In this document: one piece after another, positions 25,104-32,853 of the stretch
Layout: each line of letters opens with the position of its first letter
Numbering within the stretch: position 1 is the first letter of the stretch
Source: Gemmatimonadota bacterium
GTDB taxonomy: Bacteria; Gemmatimonadota; Gemmatimonadetes; Longimicrobiales; Gaopeijiaceae
Assembly (NCBI GenBank): GCA_041390125.1
Contig: JAWKQN010000008.1
Coordinates: forward strand, 246,829 to 310,828
Length of the DNA stretch: 64,000 nucleotides
Direction: 5' to 3'
Translations under genes and position numbers: made by a program
The notes under the pieces: model-generated
Seen by the model: only the letters and a program-made list of their open reading frames with translations
The model's database searches: none
Told to the model about the DNA's origin: nothing

Positions 25104-25931
25104 TCAGCGCCACACCGCGTCGGTGACCCTCGCCGTGAAGAAGCGGAACTCCTCCGCCTTCCCCAACCGCCAGCCGGCTTCAAGCCGCGTGGGGATGGTG
25201 TACCCGCCGAAGTCACGATCGTCGGACAGCTCGGTGGCGAAGGGCAGCGGACCCACGGGCCCGTTCTTCGGATCGCTGTTCCAGCGCAGGAAGTCCACCC
25301 GCGCCAGGCTCCCGTCCGGCCGGACGGTGAGTGTGAGGGTCAGCGCCTCGTGGCCGTCGTCCACGCGCACACGCACCCTCTCGTCGTCCACCGCGTCCCA
25401 GCGCGCGCCTCGGGCCGGCAGCAGCACCGTCGGAACAAAGATGGACTCGCCGAGCAAGCGTCCCGCAGCCGAGCGATCGAGGTCGGGGCCCGAGGCGCGC
25501 ACGATCGGCACCATACCGGCCAACCACCACCGCATCTCCCCCCTTCCGTCCACGTAGAGGTCGTAGCCGCGGATCGACACGGGTCCCATCCGCACGCGTG
25601 CCCGCCAGACGTACCCGCGCGTCGGATCCAGACGCTCCTCGGACGTCATGGTCAGCGGATCGCCATCACGCGCGAGGCGGAGGGTGCCGGGGAGCGTGAG
25701 GGTCACCGAGGACGCCAGCGGAGTCCCTGGCGCGACGGAGTGCAGGAGCCAACGGCGGGCCGGCTCCGGCAGACCCTCGACCATCGAGACGTCGAAGACC
25801 TGCGGGGACGCATGGCCATCCAGCGCATCCCACGCCCGAGCCGCCTGTCCTTCGCGCAGGAGGCGCAGGGCGACGCCGAGCGCGGTGGCGGCGCCGAGAA
25901 CTCCGACGAACCCGACCAGCCCTCGGGTCAC
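25104..25931 (-). CDS. DUF6544-family membrane-anchored protein
   Basis: 275 residues from a GTG at 25931 that overlaps the upstream stop (GTGA), so it is coupled to the BTAD-TPR regulator. One N-terminal hydrophobic segment (GLVGFVGVLGAATALGVALRLL) may be a signal anchor. The body has LPEPARRWLLHSVAPGTPLASSV, MTSEERLDPTRGYVWRARV, RGEMRWWLAGMVPIV, GRLLGESIFVPTVLLP and DRDFGGYTIPTRLEAGWRLG. These fit the DUF6544 (formerly DUF6920-like) family, whose function is unknown. Its sequence resembles lipoprotein-localisation-type beta barrels in overall pattern, but no activity is claimed. Confidence 0.75.
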   Translation of the reverse strand: MTRGLVGFVGVLGAATALGVALRLLREGQAARAWDALDGHASPQVFDVSMVEGLPEPARRWLLHSVAPGTPLASSVTLTLPGTLRLARDGDPLTMTSEERLDPTRGYVWRARVRMGPVSIRGYDLYVDGRGEMRWWLAGMVPIVRASGPDLDRSAAGRLLGESIFVPTVLLPARGARWDAVDDERVRVRVDDGHEALTLTLTVRPDGSLARVDFLRWNSDPKNGPVGPLPFATELSDDRDFGGYTIPTRLEAGWRLGKAEEFRFFTARVTDAVWR

Positions 25932-28339
25932 GGCGGGCCCCCGTCCGCGCCGGACCCTGCGAAGCCCACCCGCTCCACCAGCGTCCGGAACCGTGGATGG
26001 CTCCGCAATCCGACCAGTTGCGGGTCCACCTCGAGAAAGACGAGCGAGTGGGAGCGCTCGTCGTAGGCTCGCTCCAGCCAGCGGAGCGCTTCCTCGGGCT
26101 GCCCGAGGGCCTCGTACACCTTGGCGATCTCGAAGGTGGGCGCGTATCCACGCGCGTGCTCGGCCTCCAGGTCGGCGAGCAGCGTTTGCGCCTCCGCACG
26201 CCGACCGGCCTTGGCCAGGCCGCGTGCGAGCGCGGCGCGTGCGATCCCGGTGGGCGAACGCTTCGTCGCGAGACGCAGCGCCTCCAGGGAGGCGGCGGTG
26301 CGTCCGAGCTCCTCGAGCACCATCCCCCGCCACAGGTAGACGAGTTCGAAGTCCGGGTCGAGCTCTGCGACGCTGGCGAGCTGGGCCAGCGCGCGTTCGT
26401 GCTCACCGGCGTAGTAGAGCACCCAGCCCAGCGCCGAATTGGCGATCAACGAGAGGGGATCGAGCTCCTGCGCAATGCGCATCTCGCGCTCCGCCTCTCC
26501 GAACCGCCCCTGGGCGTAGAGCAGGTTCGCATACCACTGATGGGCGGTGCTGTACCCGGGGCCCAGCTCGATCGAGCGTTGGAAGGCGCGCTCGGCGGCA
26601 GCACCGTCCCACTCGTGGTAGAGCGCAACGTACCCGAGCGTCGCCCACGGCTCGGGCAGGTCCGGATCCAGCGCGAGCGCTCGCTGCGCCGACGCCGCAG
26701 CGGAGGGAAAGGCCTCGGAGGGCGGCAGGTAGTCGTAGAACCCGAGGACCGCACGCGCATCCCCCAGTCCCGCGTGCGCACGTGCGTAGGTCGGCGCCAG
26801 CGCGACCGCGCGTTCGAAGTGGTCCACGGCGGCCAGGAGACTCGGCTGCGTGCGCCGGTGCCATTCGAAGCGACCGGCCAGATAGGCGTTGTAGGCGGTG
26901 GGGTCGGCCTCGGGCGGCGGAGCGGCCGGAGGAGCGATCGCGCTCCCGACGAGGCGCGCGACCGTCGCCCGCGCGATCTGGTCCTGCAGCGCGAAGGCGT
27001 CTGCCTCCGCGCGCTCGTAGGTCTCCGCCCACAACTGGAAGCCGTCGGTCGCGTCGATGAGCTGGACCGCGATGCGCAGGCGGCCTCCCTCTCGCCGCAC
27101 GCTCCCGTCCAGGACCGCATCCACGCCCAGCTGGGCTCCGAGGGCGCGCGCGTCCACCCCGCGCCCCTTGAAGGCGAAGGACGTGGTGCGGCCGATCACC
27201 CGCAGCCCCGGCACCGTCGACAGGCGCGTGATGATCTCGTCCGTCAGACCGTCGGCGAACCACTCGCCCTCGGGATCGGGGCTGAGGTCGGACAGCGGCA
27301 GCACGACCAGCGACAATGGGAGCCGGGCTTCGATCGACGTGGGGCCGACGGGCGCGGGCGCGGAGCGGCCACTCCACCAGACCGCGACCGCCGCTCCGAC
27401 GGCGAGCAGCGCCAGGACGGGGGCGACGCCGCGAAGGGGGGACCTCGCGGCAGGGGCGCGCTCCGCAATGGGGGCGGGCGGCTCCGCGCGCGCAGGCGCC
27501 GGGGCGTCCCGGGTCTCGCCCCCCGCGGACGGGCGGTCCGGAGCATCCGGGTCCGTCCGGACCCCCTCCGTCCCCGGCCGCTCCTCCGGTGCCGGACCCT
27601 CCTGAGCGGGCGAAGCCGGAGCGATCCGCAACGCCGCGACGAGGCGCGCCACCTCCGGATCGGGCTCGAGGCCCAGGTCCTCGCGGACCAGCGTGCTGTG
27701 CATTGCGGCGTGCTGCACGGCTGCGGCGCGGTCACCGGCGGCGGCCAGACTCTCCATGATCCGCAGCGCCACGCGCGAGCTGTAGGGGTCGAGGGCACCG
27801 CGTTGACGCCACCAGATCGCTGCGGAGGCCGGGTCGTCTGCTGCGCCCTCGGCGAGCCCCTCGAGCGCCTGGCCGAGCTCCCGCGTGAGGCGCTGCCGCT
27901 CCGCGTCGACCCAGCGATCGAACTCGACGGCGCCCGGAATGCCGAACCCCTCCAGGAAGGGTGCCGCGTGCACCGCCACCGCCTCCCGCAGATCACCGCG
28001 CGCGAGGGCCGCCCGGAAGCGAGCGACGTCGGAATCGATGCGGTCGGGATCGAGACGCAGGCTCTCCCCCTCGGTGCGCACGCCTTCTCCGCCCACCGCC
28101 TGGTTGACGCGGTACACCGAATCCGAGAGCAGCCGCCGCCCCTGATCCGGGCCGGCGTCGGGCCACAGCAGGCCACTGACCCGCTCGCGAGCCACACCGC
28201 GATCCGTCGCGAGCGCGAGGATCGCCAGGAGGCCGAGCCGGTGCCGCTGCGTGGCCCGTCCCTCCACCCGCCCCTCCGGCCCCTCCAGGGACGGACTCCC
28301 GAACAGCTTGAGCCTGAACACGTTGGACGTAGGCGACAC
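25928..28339 (-). CDS. BTAD/TolB-like/TPR transcriptional regulator
   Basis: About 803 residues from a GTG at 28339 (an upstream ATG at 28432 and a GTG at 28318 are alternatives). The N-terminus is a SARP-like DNA-binding part (FRLKLFGSPSLEGPEG, GLLWPDAGPDQGRRLLSDSVYRVNQAVG), followed by a bacterial transcriptional activator domain (AARGDLREAVAVHAAPFLEGF, RVALRIMESLAAAGDRAAAV). One membrane segment (VAPVLALLAVGAAVAVWW) leads to a TolB-like/adenylate-cyclase-associated region (SLVVLPLSDLSPDPEGEWFADGLTDEI, RTTSFAFKG, AVLDGSVRREGGRLRIAVQLIDATDGFQLWAETYER). Then come at least seven TPR-like repeats. These membrane-bound regulators are common in Gemmatimonadota-type genomes. Confidence 0.83.
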   Translation of the reverse strand: MSPTSNVFRLKLFGSPSLEGPEGRVEGRATQRHRLGLLAILALATDRGVARERVSGLLWPDAGPDQGRRLLSDSVYRVNQAVGGEGVRTEGESLRLDPDRIDSDVARFRAALARGDLREAVAVHAAPFLEGFGIPGAVEFDRWVDAERQRLTRELGQALEGLAEGAADDPASAAIWWRQRGALDPYSSRVALRIMESLAAAGDRAAAVQHAAMHSTLVREDLGLEPDPEVARLVAALRIAPASPAQEGPAPEERPGTEGVRTDPDAPDRPSAGGETRDAPAPARAEPPAPIAERAPAARSPLRGVAPVLALLAVGAAVAVWWSGRSAPAPVGPTSIEARLPLSLVVLPLSDLSPDPEGEWFADGLTDEIITRLSTVPGLRVIGRTTSFAFKGRGVDARALGAQLGVDAVLDGSVRREGGRLRIAVQLIDATDGFQLWAETYERAEADAFALQDQIARATVARLVGSAIAPPAAPPPEADPTAYNAYLAGRFEWHRRTQPSLLAAVDHFERAVALAPTYARAHAGLGDARAVLGFYDYLPPSEAFPSAAASAQRALALDPDLPEPWATLGYVALYHEWDGAAAERAFQRSIELGPGYSTAHQWYANLLYAQGRFGEAEREMRIAQELDPLSLIANSALGWVLYYAGEHERALAQLASVAELDPDFELVYLWRGMVLEELGRTAASLEALRLATKRSPTGIARAALARGLAKAGRRAEAQTLLADLEAEHARGYAPTFEIAKVYEALGQPEEALRWLERAYDERSHSLVFLEVDPQLVGLRSHPRFRTLVERVGFAGSGADGGPP

Positions 28340-28363
28340 TGCGGCGATCAGGAGGCGAGGGAG

Positions 28364-28391
28364 CGGCGAACCTGGTTCGCAATGTTCGCCG
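28364..28391. promoter_or_regulatory. nested inverted repeat in a divergent promoter region
   Basis: CGGCGAAC, 12 bases, GTTCGCCG: perfect 8-bp arms. Inside, GCGAAC-CTG-GTTCGC forms a second inverted repeat. The GTTCGC half-site thus occurs three times between the BTAD regulator and the gene at 28456. It is a candidate operator, possibly autoregulatory. Confidence 0.4.
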
Positions 28392-28455
28392 TGCACGCCC
28401 CGGCAGCAACCGGACCGCTGCCGGGACTCCACGACCGAGGACCCTGGAGGAAACC

Positions 28456-29043
28456 ATGCCGCACCTCATGCGGGCCTTCCGATCCGCTTCCGTCCTGGCC
28501 TTGCTGGCCGCCGTCGGCTGCGCCGAAGACCTCACGCCCCCCGCCGCGGTGGAGGCGCCGCTCGCTCCGGTCGCCGCCGATGCCTCCCACGCGTCCCCCG
28601 GACACGCGGCGGCCTCGTCGACTCCCGCCGTTCGCGCCTGGCTGCGGGACCTTCGGCGGGCCACCGCGCCCTACCGGCGCTTCCGCAACGCGGTCGCCGC
28701 CGGATACGGCACCGCCATCACCGGCTGCATGGAGTCCGACGCCGGCGGGATGGGCTTCCACTACGGCGACCCGACCCGACTGGACGACGTGGTGGAGCCG
28801 CTGCGGCCGGAGCTGCTGCTCTACGTGCCGGGTCCGGGCGGCGACCTGCGGTTTGTCGCAGTCGAGTATGCGGTGCCGTTCACGGCGTGGAGCGCGCCCC
28901 ATCCACCCGAGATCGCCGGCGTGCCCTTCCATCGCAACGAAACGTTCGGGCTCTGGATCCTGCATGCGTGGGTGGGACAGTCCAACCCCGCGGGCATCCT
29001 CATGGATTGGAACCCGACCGTCTCCTGCCGCTGGGCCCACTGA
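28456..29043 (+). CDS. lipoprotein of unknown function
   Basis: 195 residues from the ATG at 28456 with GGAGG 5 bases upstream. The lipobox is AAVGCAED. The mature part has a recurrent pattern I have seen only in uncharacterised exported proteins: ATAPYRRFRNAVAAGYGTAI, CMESDAGGMGFHYGDPTRLDD, PELLLYVPGPGGDLRFVAVEYAVPF, GVPFHRNETFGLWILHAWV and DWNPTVSC. The conserved GGMGFHY, FHRN and HAWV segments could supply metal ligands, but no function is claimed. It shares the divergent promoter region with the BTAD regulator and precedes the DUF4242 gene by 26 bp. Confidence 0.75.
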   Translation: MPHLMRAFRSASVLALLAAVGCAEDLTPPAAVEAPLAPVAADASHASPGHAAASSTPAVRAWLRDLRRATAPYRRFRNAVAAGYGTAITGCMESDAGGMGFHYGDPTRLDDVVEPLRPELLLYVPGPGGDLRFVAVEYAVPFTAWSAPHPPEIAGVPFHRNETFGLWILHAWVGQSNPAGILMDWNPTVSCRWAH

Positions 29044-29069
29044 TCCGTCCCCACCCGAGGAGCAATCCC

Positions 29070-29342
29070 ATGCCACGCTACGTGATCGAACGCGACCTGC
29101 CCGGCGCCGGAGCGCTGGGCCCCGACCAGCTCGCCGGCATCTCCCGCAAGTCCTGCGAGGTGGTGGACGCGATGGAGCCGCAGATCCAGTGGGTGCACAG
29201 CTACGTGACGGACGACCGCATCTACTGTGTCTATGTGGCGCCCGACGAGGCCGCGGTGCGCGAACACGCGCGCAGGGGCGGCTTCCCCGCCACGCGCGTG
29301 AGCGAGGTGCGGGCGGTGATCGACCCGGTGACCGCAGAGTAG
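29070..29342 (+). CDS. DUF4242 small protein
   Basis: 90 residues, cytoplasmic, with GAGGAG upstream of the ATG. The sequence (MPRYVIERDLPGAGAL, ISRKSCEVVDAMEPQIQWVHSYVTDDRIYCVYVAPDEAAVREHARRGGFPA in outline) is typical of DUF4242, a ferredoxin-like dimeric alpha/beta barrel. One member in Streptomyces, SCO4226, binds nickel. The residues needed for that are not certain here. It is likely co-transcribed with the lipoprotein 26 bp upstream. Confidence 0.88.
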   Translation: MPRYVIERDLPGAGALGPDQLAGISRKSCEVVDAMEPQIQWVHSYVTDDRIYCVYVAPDEAAVREHARRGGFPATRVSEVRAVIDPVTAE

Positions 29343-29356
29343 GAAGCGTAGAAGGA

Positions 29357-29386
29357 GCGTGGCCCGGGCACCCGCTCGGGCCACGC
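29357..29386 (+). terminator. terminator after the DUF4242 gene
   Basis: A perfect 10-bp stem (GCGTGGCCCG / CGGGCCACGC) with a 10-nt loop, 14 bases past the stop. Confidence 0.6.
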
Positions 29387-29695
29387 CTCCCCCCGAGTCG
29401 GCCCGTCCCCATCCCGCTACGGATGAACCGATCGTGCACGCACCGTGCGGGTGAAACACCGAAGGGCGCTGCGGAAACCGGCGGGGACAGGCGCGCCAAG
29501 CCATCGGCGCTCGGCATGGGCGTTGCTCCTCTACCTCGCAGGTCCGTGAACCCAGGGTAGACGAACGCCTGTGCGCGTCGCCCGGTCGCAGGACCGCATC
29601 AAGGAACGAGCGAAGCGCCCGGATGTCGCAGTTGCGGCTCCCCCGTATCCGATCTCGCGACGCCACTGTTGCCTCTCGACGCAGGGGGTCATCCC
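29387..29695. other. 309-bp non-coding stretch
   Basis: Between the DUF4242 terminator and the DUF1328 gene. No supported open frame, repeat or RNA was seen in it. It presumably carries the promoter of the downstream gene. Confidence 0.5.
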
Positions 29696-29842
29696 ATGCT
29701 CGGACTCGCCATCACCCTCGCCGTGATCGCGCTCATCGCCGCGGTCCTCGGATTCGGCGGTATCGCAGGAGCCTCTGCCGGCCTCGCCAAGATCGTCTTC
29801 TTCGTATTCCTGGTCCTGGCCATCCTCGCGTTCCTCTTCTGA
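29696..29842 (+). CDS. DUF1328 small membrane protein
   Basis: Only 48 residues, read directly from the sequence: MLGLAITLAVIALIAAVLGF, then GGIAGASAGLAKIVFFVFLV, then LAILAFLF. This is the DUF1328 (YtjA-type) pattern: two hydrophobic helices separated by a Gly-rich turn, GFGGIAGASAGLAKI. An AGGGGGT lies 8 bases upstream of the ATG. These proteins are small inner-membrane proteins often linked to stress; their role is unknown. The next gene starts 48 bp downstream and may share the transcript. Confidence 0.88.
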   Translation: MLGLAITLAVIALIAAVLGFGGIAGASAGLAKIVFFVFLVLAILAFLF

Positions 29843-29890
29843 GGAAGTAGCGCCGTGGACCAATCGTGGACTTCCAGACCGGAGGGATCT

Positions 29891-30472
29891 GTGCGACAGA
29901 CCATGTGGGTATTCCTGGCCGCAATGACCGCGCTGGGGTGTGAGGTGGATCAGACCCAGCAGGGCGAGCTTCCAGACGTGGACGTGGACGTCGAGGAAGG
30001 GGCCTTGCCCGAATACGACGTCGAGTGGGCCGACGTGGACGTCGGCACCACGGAACGCACGGTGACGGTGCCCAAGTTGGTCGTGGTGATGGAAGAAGAG
30101 ACGGTGAGTGTGCCGGTCATCGATGTCTCCATGCCCGAGGGAGATGATCGCGAGATCGTGGAACGGACCCTGACGGTGGAGACCGAGGTTCCGCATGCCG
30201 GCTACGATCTCAGCATCGAGCACGTCTTCGCGGAAGAGAATCGTGTGCACGTGATCGCTCGACTCACCGAGAATCGCACGGACGCCCCGCCGCAACAGGT
30301 GCGGGTATCGGATCGCCTGGTGATCAATGCGCCGGACACCGACGTCCGCTACTACATCGTGGGCGCGCGCCCGGAGGGCGTGCACAACGACCAATACGAG
30401 TTCATCGACACCGTCGATGCCCTACCCATGGATATCCGGGACGCCCGCGAGATCTACAGCGCGCCTTCCTGA
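29891..30472 (+). CDS. acidic lipoprotein of unknown function
   Basis: 193 residues from a GTG at 29891, which has GGAGGG upstream; ATGs at 29855 and 29903 are alternatives. The leader is short and ends MTALGCEV, a lipobox. The mature part begins with a very acidic, Val-rich stretch (LPDVDVDVEEGALPEYDVEW, ADVDVGTTERTVTVPKLVVV, MEEETVSVPVIDVSMPEGDD). A second half follows (TLTVETEVPHAGYDLSIEHV, HVIARLTENR, DRLVINAPDTDVRYYIVG). No family is recognised. Its end overlaps the convergent glgB gene by 19 bp. Confidence 0.75.
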   Translation: MRQTMWVFLAAMTALGCEVDQTQQGELPDVDVDVEEGALPEYDVEWADVDVGTTERTVTVPKLVVVMEEETVSVPVIDVSMPEGDDREIVERTLTVETEVPHAGYDLSIEHVFAEENRVHVIARLTENRTDAPPQQVRVSDRLVINAPDTDVRYYIVGARPEGVHNDQYEFIDTVDALPMDIRDAREIYSAPS

Positions 30473-32751
30473 GCGACGTCGCCTTCCTGGATGACCTCGT
30501 CCATCGGCTGCGGTCCGCCCTCCCCATCGGAGGGCGGCCGGGCAGCCCCCTCACGCTTCAAGAACAGGACGGTCAGCGGAGGCAGATCCAGCTCCAGGAA
30601 CTGATCCCGACCGTGGAGCGGCTCGGGCACGGTGTGGAAGACGTCGGCTCCCAGCCGACCGCCACCACCGTGCTCGGGCGCGTCCGAATCCAGCAGCACC
30701 TCGTACCGGCCCGGGTGCGGCACCGCCAGGCGATACCCCTTCCACGTGACCGGCGTGAGGTTGACCACCACCACCACGGACTCCTCCCAGTCGCGGGACC
30801 AGCGGACGAAGGAGATCGTGGAGCGCTCGGCGTCGTGCACGTCCAGCCACTCGAACCCTTCGGGCACGGTATCCCATTCGTGCAGCGCCCGCTCCTCACG
30901 GTAGGCGCGATTGAGCGCCCCGACCCAGTTCTGCAGCCGTCGGTGGAGCGGCTGCTCCAGGAGGGGCCAGTCCAGCTCCCCTTCGAAGTCCCACTCGCGC
31001 CACGTGCCGAGCTCGCCCCCCATGAACAGCAGCTTCCGGCCGGGATGGGCCCACATGTAGCCGAACAGCACGCGCAGCGTGGCGTGCTTGTCCAGCGGAC
31101 CACCCGGCATCTTTGAAAGGAGCGAGCCCTTCATGTGCACGACCTCGTCGTGCGACAGCGGGAGGAGGAAGCGCTCGGCGAACGCGTAGACGAGCGAGAA
31201 GGTGAAGCGGTGATGCAAGCCCTTCCGGAAGAGCGGGTCGGCCTGGAATACCTCCAGGGTGTCGTGCATCCACCCCATGTTCCACTTCACGTCGAACCCC
31301 AGACCGCCCCGGTCCAGCCCGTGCGTCACGCCGGGCCAAGCGGTCGACTCCTCCGCACACACGAGGACATCCGGGTGGTCGTGGTGGATACGGCCGTTCA
31401 ACTCCTCGAGGAACGCGACCGCCTCCAGGTTCTCGCGTCCTCCCCGCACGTTGGGCTCCCACTGGCCCTCCTCACGGGAGTAGTCCAGGTAGAGCATGGA
31501 GGCCACGGCGTCGAGCCGGAGCCCGTCGATGTGGAAGTTTTCGATCCAATGCAGGGCTGACGAGATCAGGAAGGCCCGCACCTCGTCACGCGCGTAGTTG
31601 AAGATGAAGGTGCGCCAGTCCGGATGGACGCCCTTGCGCGGATCGGCGTGCTCGTAGAGGTGGGTGCCGTCGAAGACACCGAGGCCGTGCGCGTCGGTGG
31701 GAAAGTGCGCGGGAACCCAATCCAGGATGACGCCCAGCCCCAAGCCGTGGGCCCGGTCCACAAACGCGCGGAAGTCGTCGGGGCTGCCATGACGCGCCGT
31801 CGGTGCGAAGTACCCGAGCGTCTGATAGCCCCAGCTCATGTCGAGGGGGTGCTCGGTGATGGGCATGAGCTCGACGTGGGTGAAGCCCAGGTCACGGACG
31901 TACGGCAGTAGCGTATCGGCGAGCTCACGATAGGAGAGCCACCCCGGCTCGCCGTCCCGGGGCCGCGCCCCCGGCCGTCGACGCCAGGACGCCAGGTGGA
32001 CCTCGTAGATCGAGACGGCCGCGCCGTCGGCATGCCGGTCCGGTCGCAGCGCGAGCCACTCCGCATCCGACCAGACATGGCCCGACGGCGCCACCACCAC
32101 GGAGGCCGTGGCTGGCCGCACCTCCATCCCGAAGCCGACGGGATCCGCCTTGAGGATGTCCCCCGTCCGGAAGCGGCTGCGCAACGCGTACTTGTAGACC
32201 GCACCGGGACGGACCCCCGGCAGGAAGATCTCCCAGACGCCGCTCGGCGTGCGGTGCCGCATGGGGTGGAGGGTGGGATTCCATCCATTGAAGTCCCCGA
32301 CGACGCTGACGCGCTCCGCGGTGGGCGCCCAGACCGCGAAGCGCACCCCCTGCACCCCGCCCAGCTCCACCACGTGGGCACCGAGCACCTGGTGGATCCG
32401 GCCGTCCGTGCGCTTGATCCGGTCCAACTCCTCGTCCGGGAGGACGGGGCCGAACCGGTAGGGGTCCTCCAACTCCACCGGGCCCGATCCGCCGTGCGCG
32501 ATCAGGCGATAGCGGGGCGGCGTCGCTCCGCCGGGCACGCGGGATTGGAAGAGCCCGCGCTCGTCGGTCCGCACCATCTCCACCGACCCACCCGCGTGCA
32601 CGAGCTCGAGGCGCGCGGCCCAGGGCAGCCACACGCGTACCACCCACCCCTCCCCTTCCCCCGAGACCGGGTGGGGGCCCAGCAGGGCAAAGGGATCGGC
32701 CAGCCGGCCCTGCGCCAGCGCGTCGACGAGATCACGGTCCAGGTCGTGCAT
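30454..32751 (-). CDS. glgB: 1,4-alpha-glucan branching enzyme
   Basis: 765 residues. Two N-terminal CBM48-type sandwiches (DPFALLGPHPVSGEGEGW, GVRFAVWAPTAERVSVVGDF) precede the GH13 barrel. Catalytic residues are visible: Asp in GLRLDAVASML (nucleophile), Glu in CAEEST (acid/base) and Asp in LSHDEV (transition-state stabiliser), with ELMPITEHPLDMSWGYQ as the GlgB signature. The C-terminal beta domain ends before an acidic tail. It forms alpha-1,6 branches in glycogen. It is divergently transcribed from glgA, 102 bp away, so both steps can be controlled together. Confidence 0.96.
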   Translation of the reverse strand: MHDLDRDLVDALAQGRLADPFALLGPHPVSGEGEGWVVRVWLPWAARLELVHAGGSVEMVRTDERGLFQSRVPGGATPPRYRLIAHGGSGPVELEDPYRFGPVLPDEELDRIKRTDGRIHQVLGAHVVELGGVQGVRFAVWAPTAERVSVVGDFNGWNPTLHPMRHRTPSGVWEIFLPGVRPGAVYKYALRSRFRTGDILKADPVGFGMEVRPATASVVVAPSGHVWSDAEWLALRPDRHADGAAVSIYEVHLASWRRRPGARPRDGEPGWLSYRELADTLLPYVRDLGFTHVELMPITEHPLDMSWGYQTLGYFAPTARHGSPDDFRAFVDRAHGLGLGVILDWVPAHFPTDAHGLGVFDGTHLYEHADPRKGVHPDWRTFIFNYARDEVRAFLISSALHWIENFHIDGLRLDAVASMLYLDYSREEGQWEPNVRGGRENLEAVAFLEELNGRIHHDHPDVLVCAEESTAWPGVTHGLDRGGLGFDVKWNMGWMHDTLEVFQADPLFRKGLHHRFTFSLVYAFAERFLLPLSHDEVVHMKGSLLSKMPGGPLDKHATLRVLFGYMWAHPGRKLLFMGGELGTWREWDFEGELDWPLLEQPLHRRLQNWVGALNRAYREERALHEWDTVPEGFEWLDVHDAERSTISFVRWSRDWEESVVVVVNLTPVTWKGYRLAVPHPGRYEVLLDSDAPEHGGGGRLGADVFHTVPEPLHGRDQFLELDLPPLTVLFLKREGAARPPSDGEGGPQPMDEVIQEGDVAQEGAL

Positions 32752-32757
32752 CCGCGG

Positions 32758-32763
32758 AAGCTA
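32758..32763 (-). promoter_or_regulatory. candidate -10 element of glgB
   Basis: TAGCTT on the minus strand ends 6 bases before the glgB ATG, which would give a leaderless or near-leaderless transcript. No convincing -35 was found. Confidence 0.35.
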
Positions 32764-32815
32764 TCCACTCCGCATGCCTCGGCGCACCGGTTCGCCGTCC
32801 GGGCGCGAAACCCGT

Positions 32816-32821
32816 TACCTT
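32816..32821 (+). promoter_or_regulatory. candidate -10 element of glgA
   Basis: TACCTT, 32 bases before the ATG of glgA, in the 102-bp space shared with glgB. It matches the hexamers before the genes at 10056 and 43153. Confidence 0.35.
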
Positions 32822-32853
32822 CAGGCGTCGCTCACGCCACGAGCCGATCTACC

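Noticed and set aside
25997..29560. 1187-residue plus-strand open frame
   Set aside because: It is antisense to the BTAD-TPR regulator and overlaps the lipoprotein and DUF4242 genes out of frame. Composition is Arg/Gly/Pro-rich with no domain.
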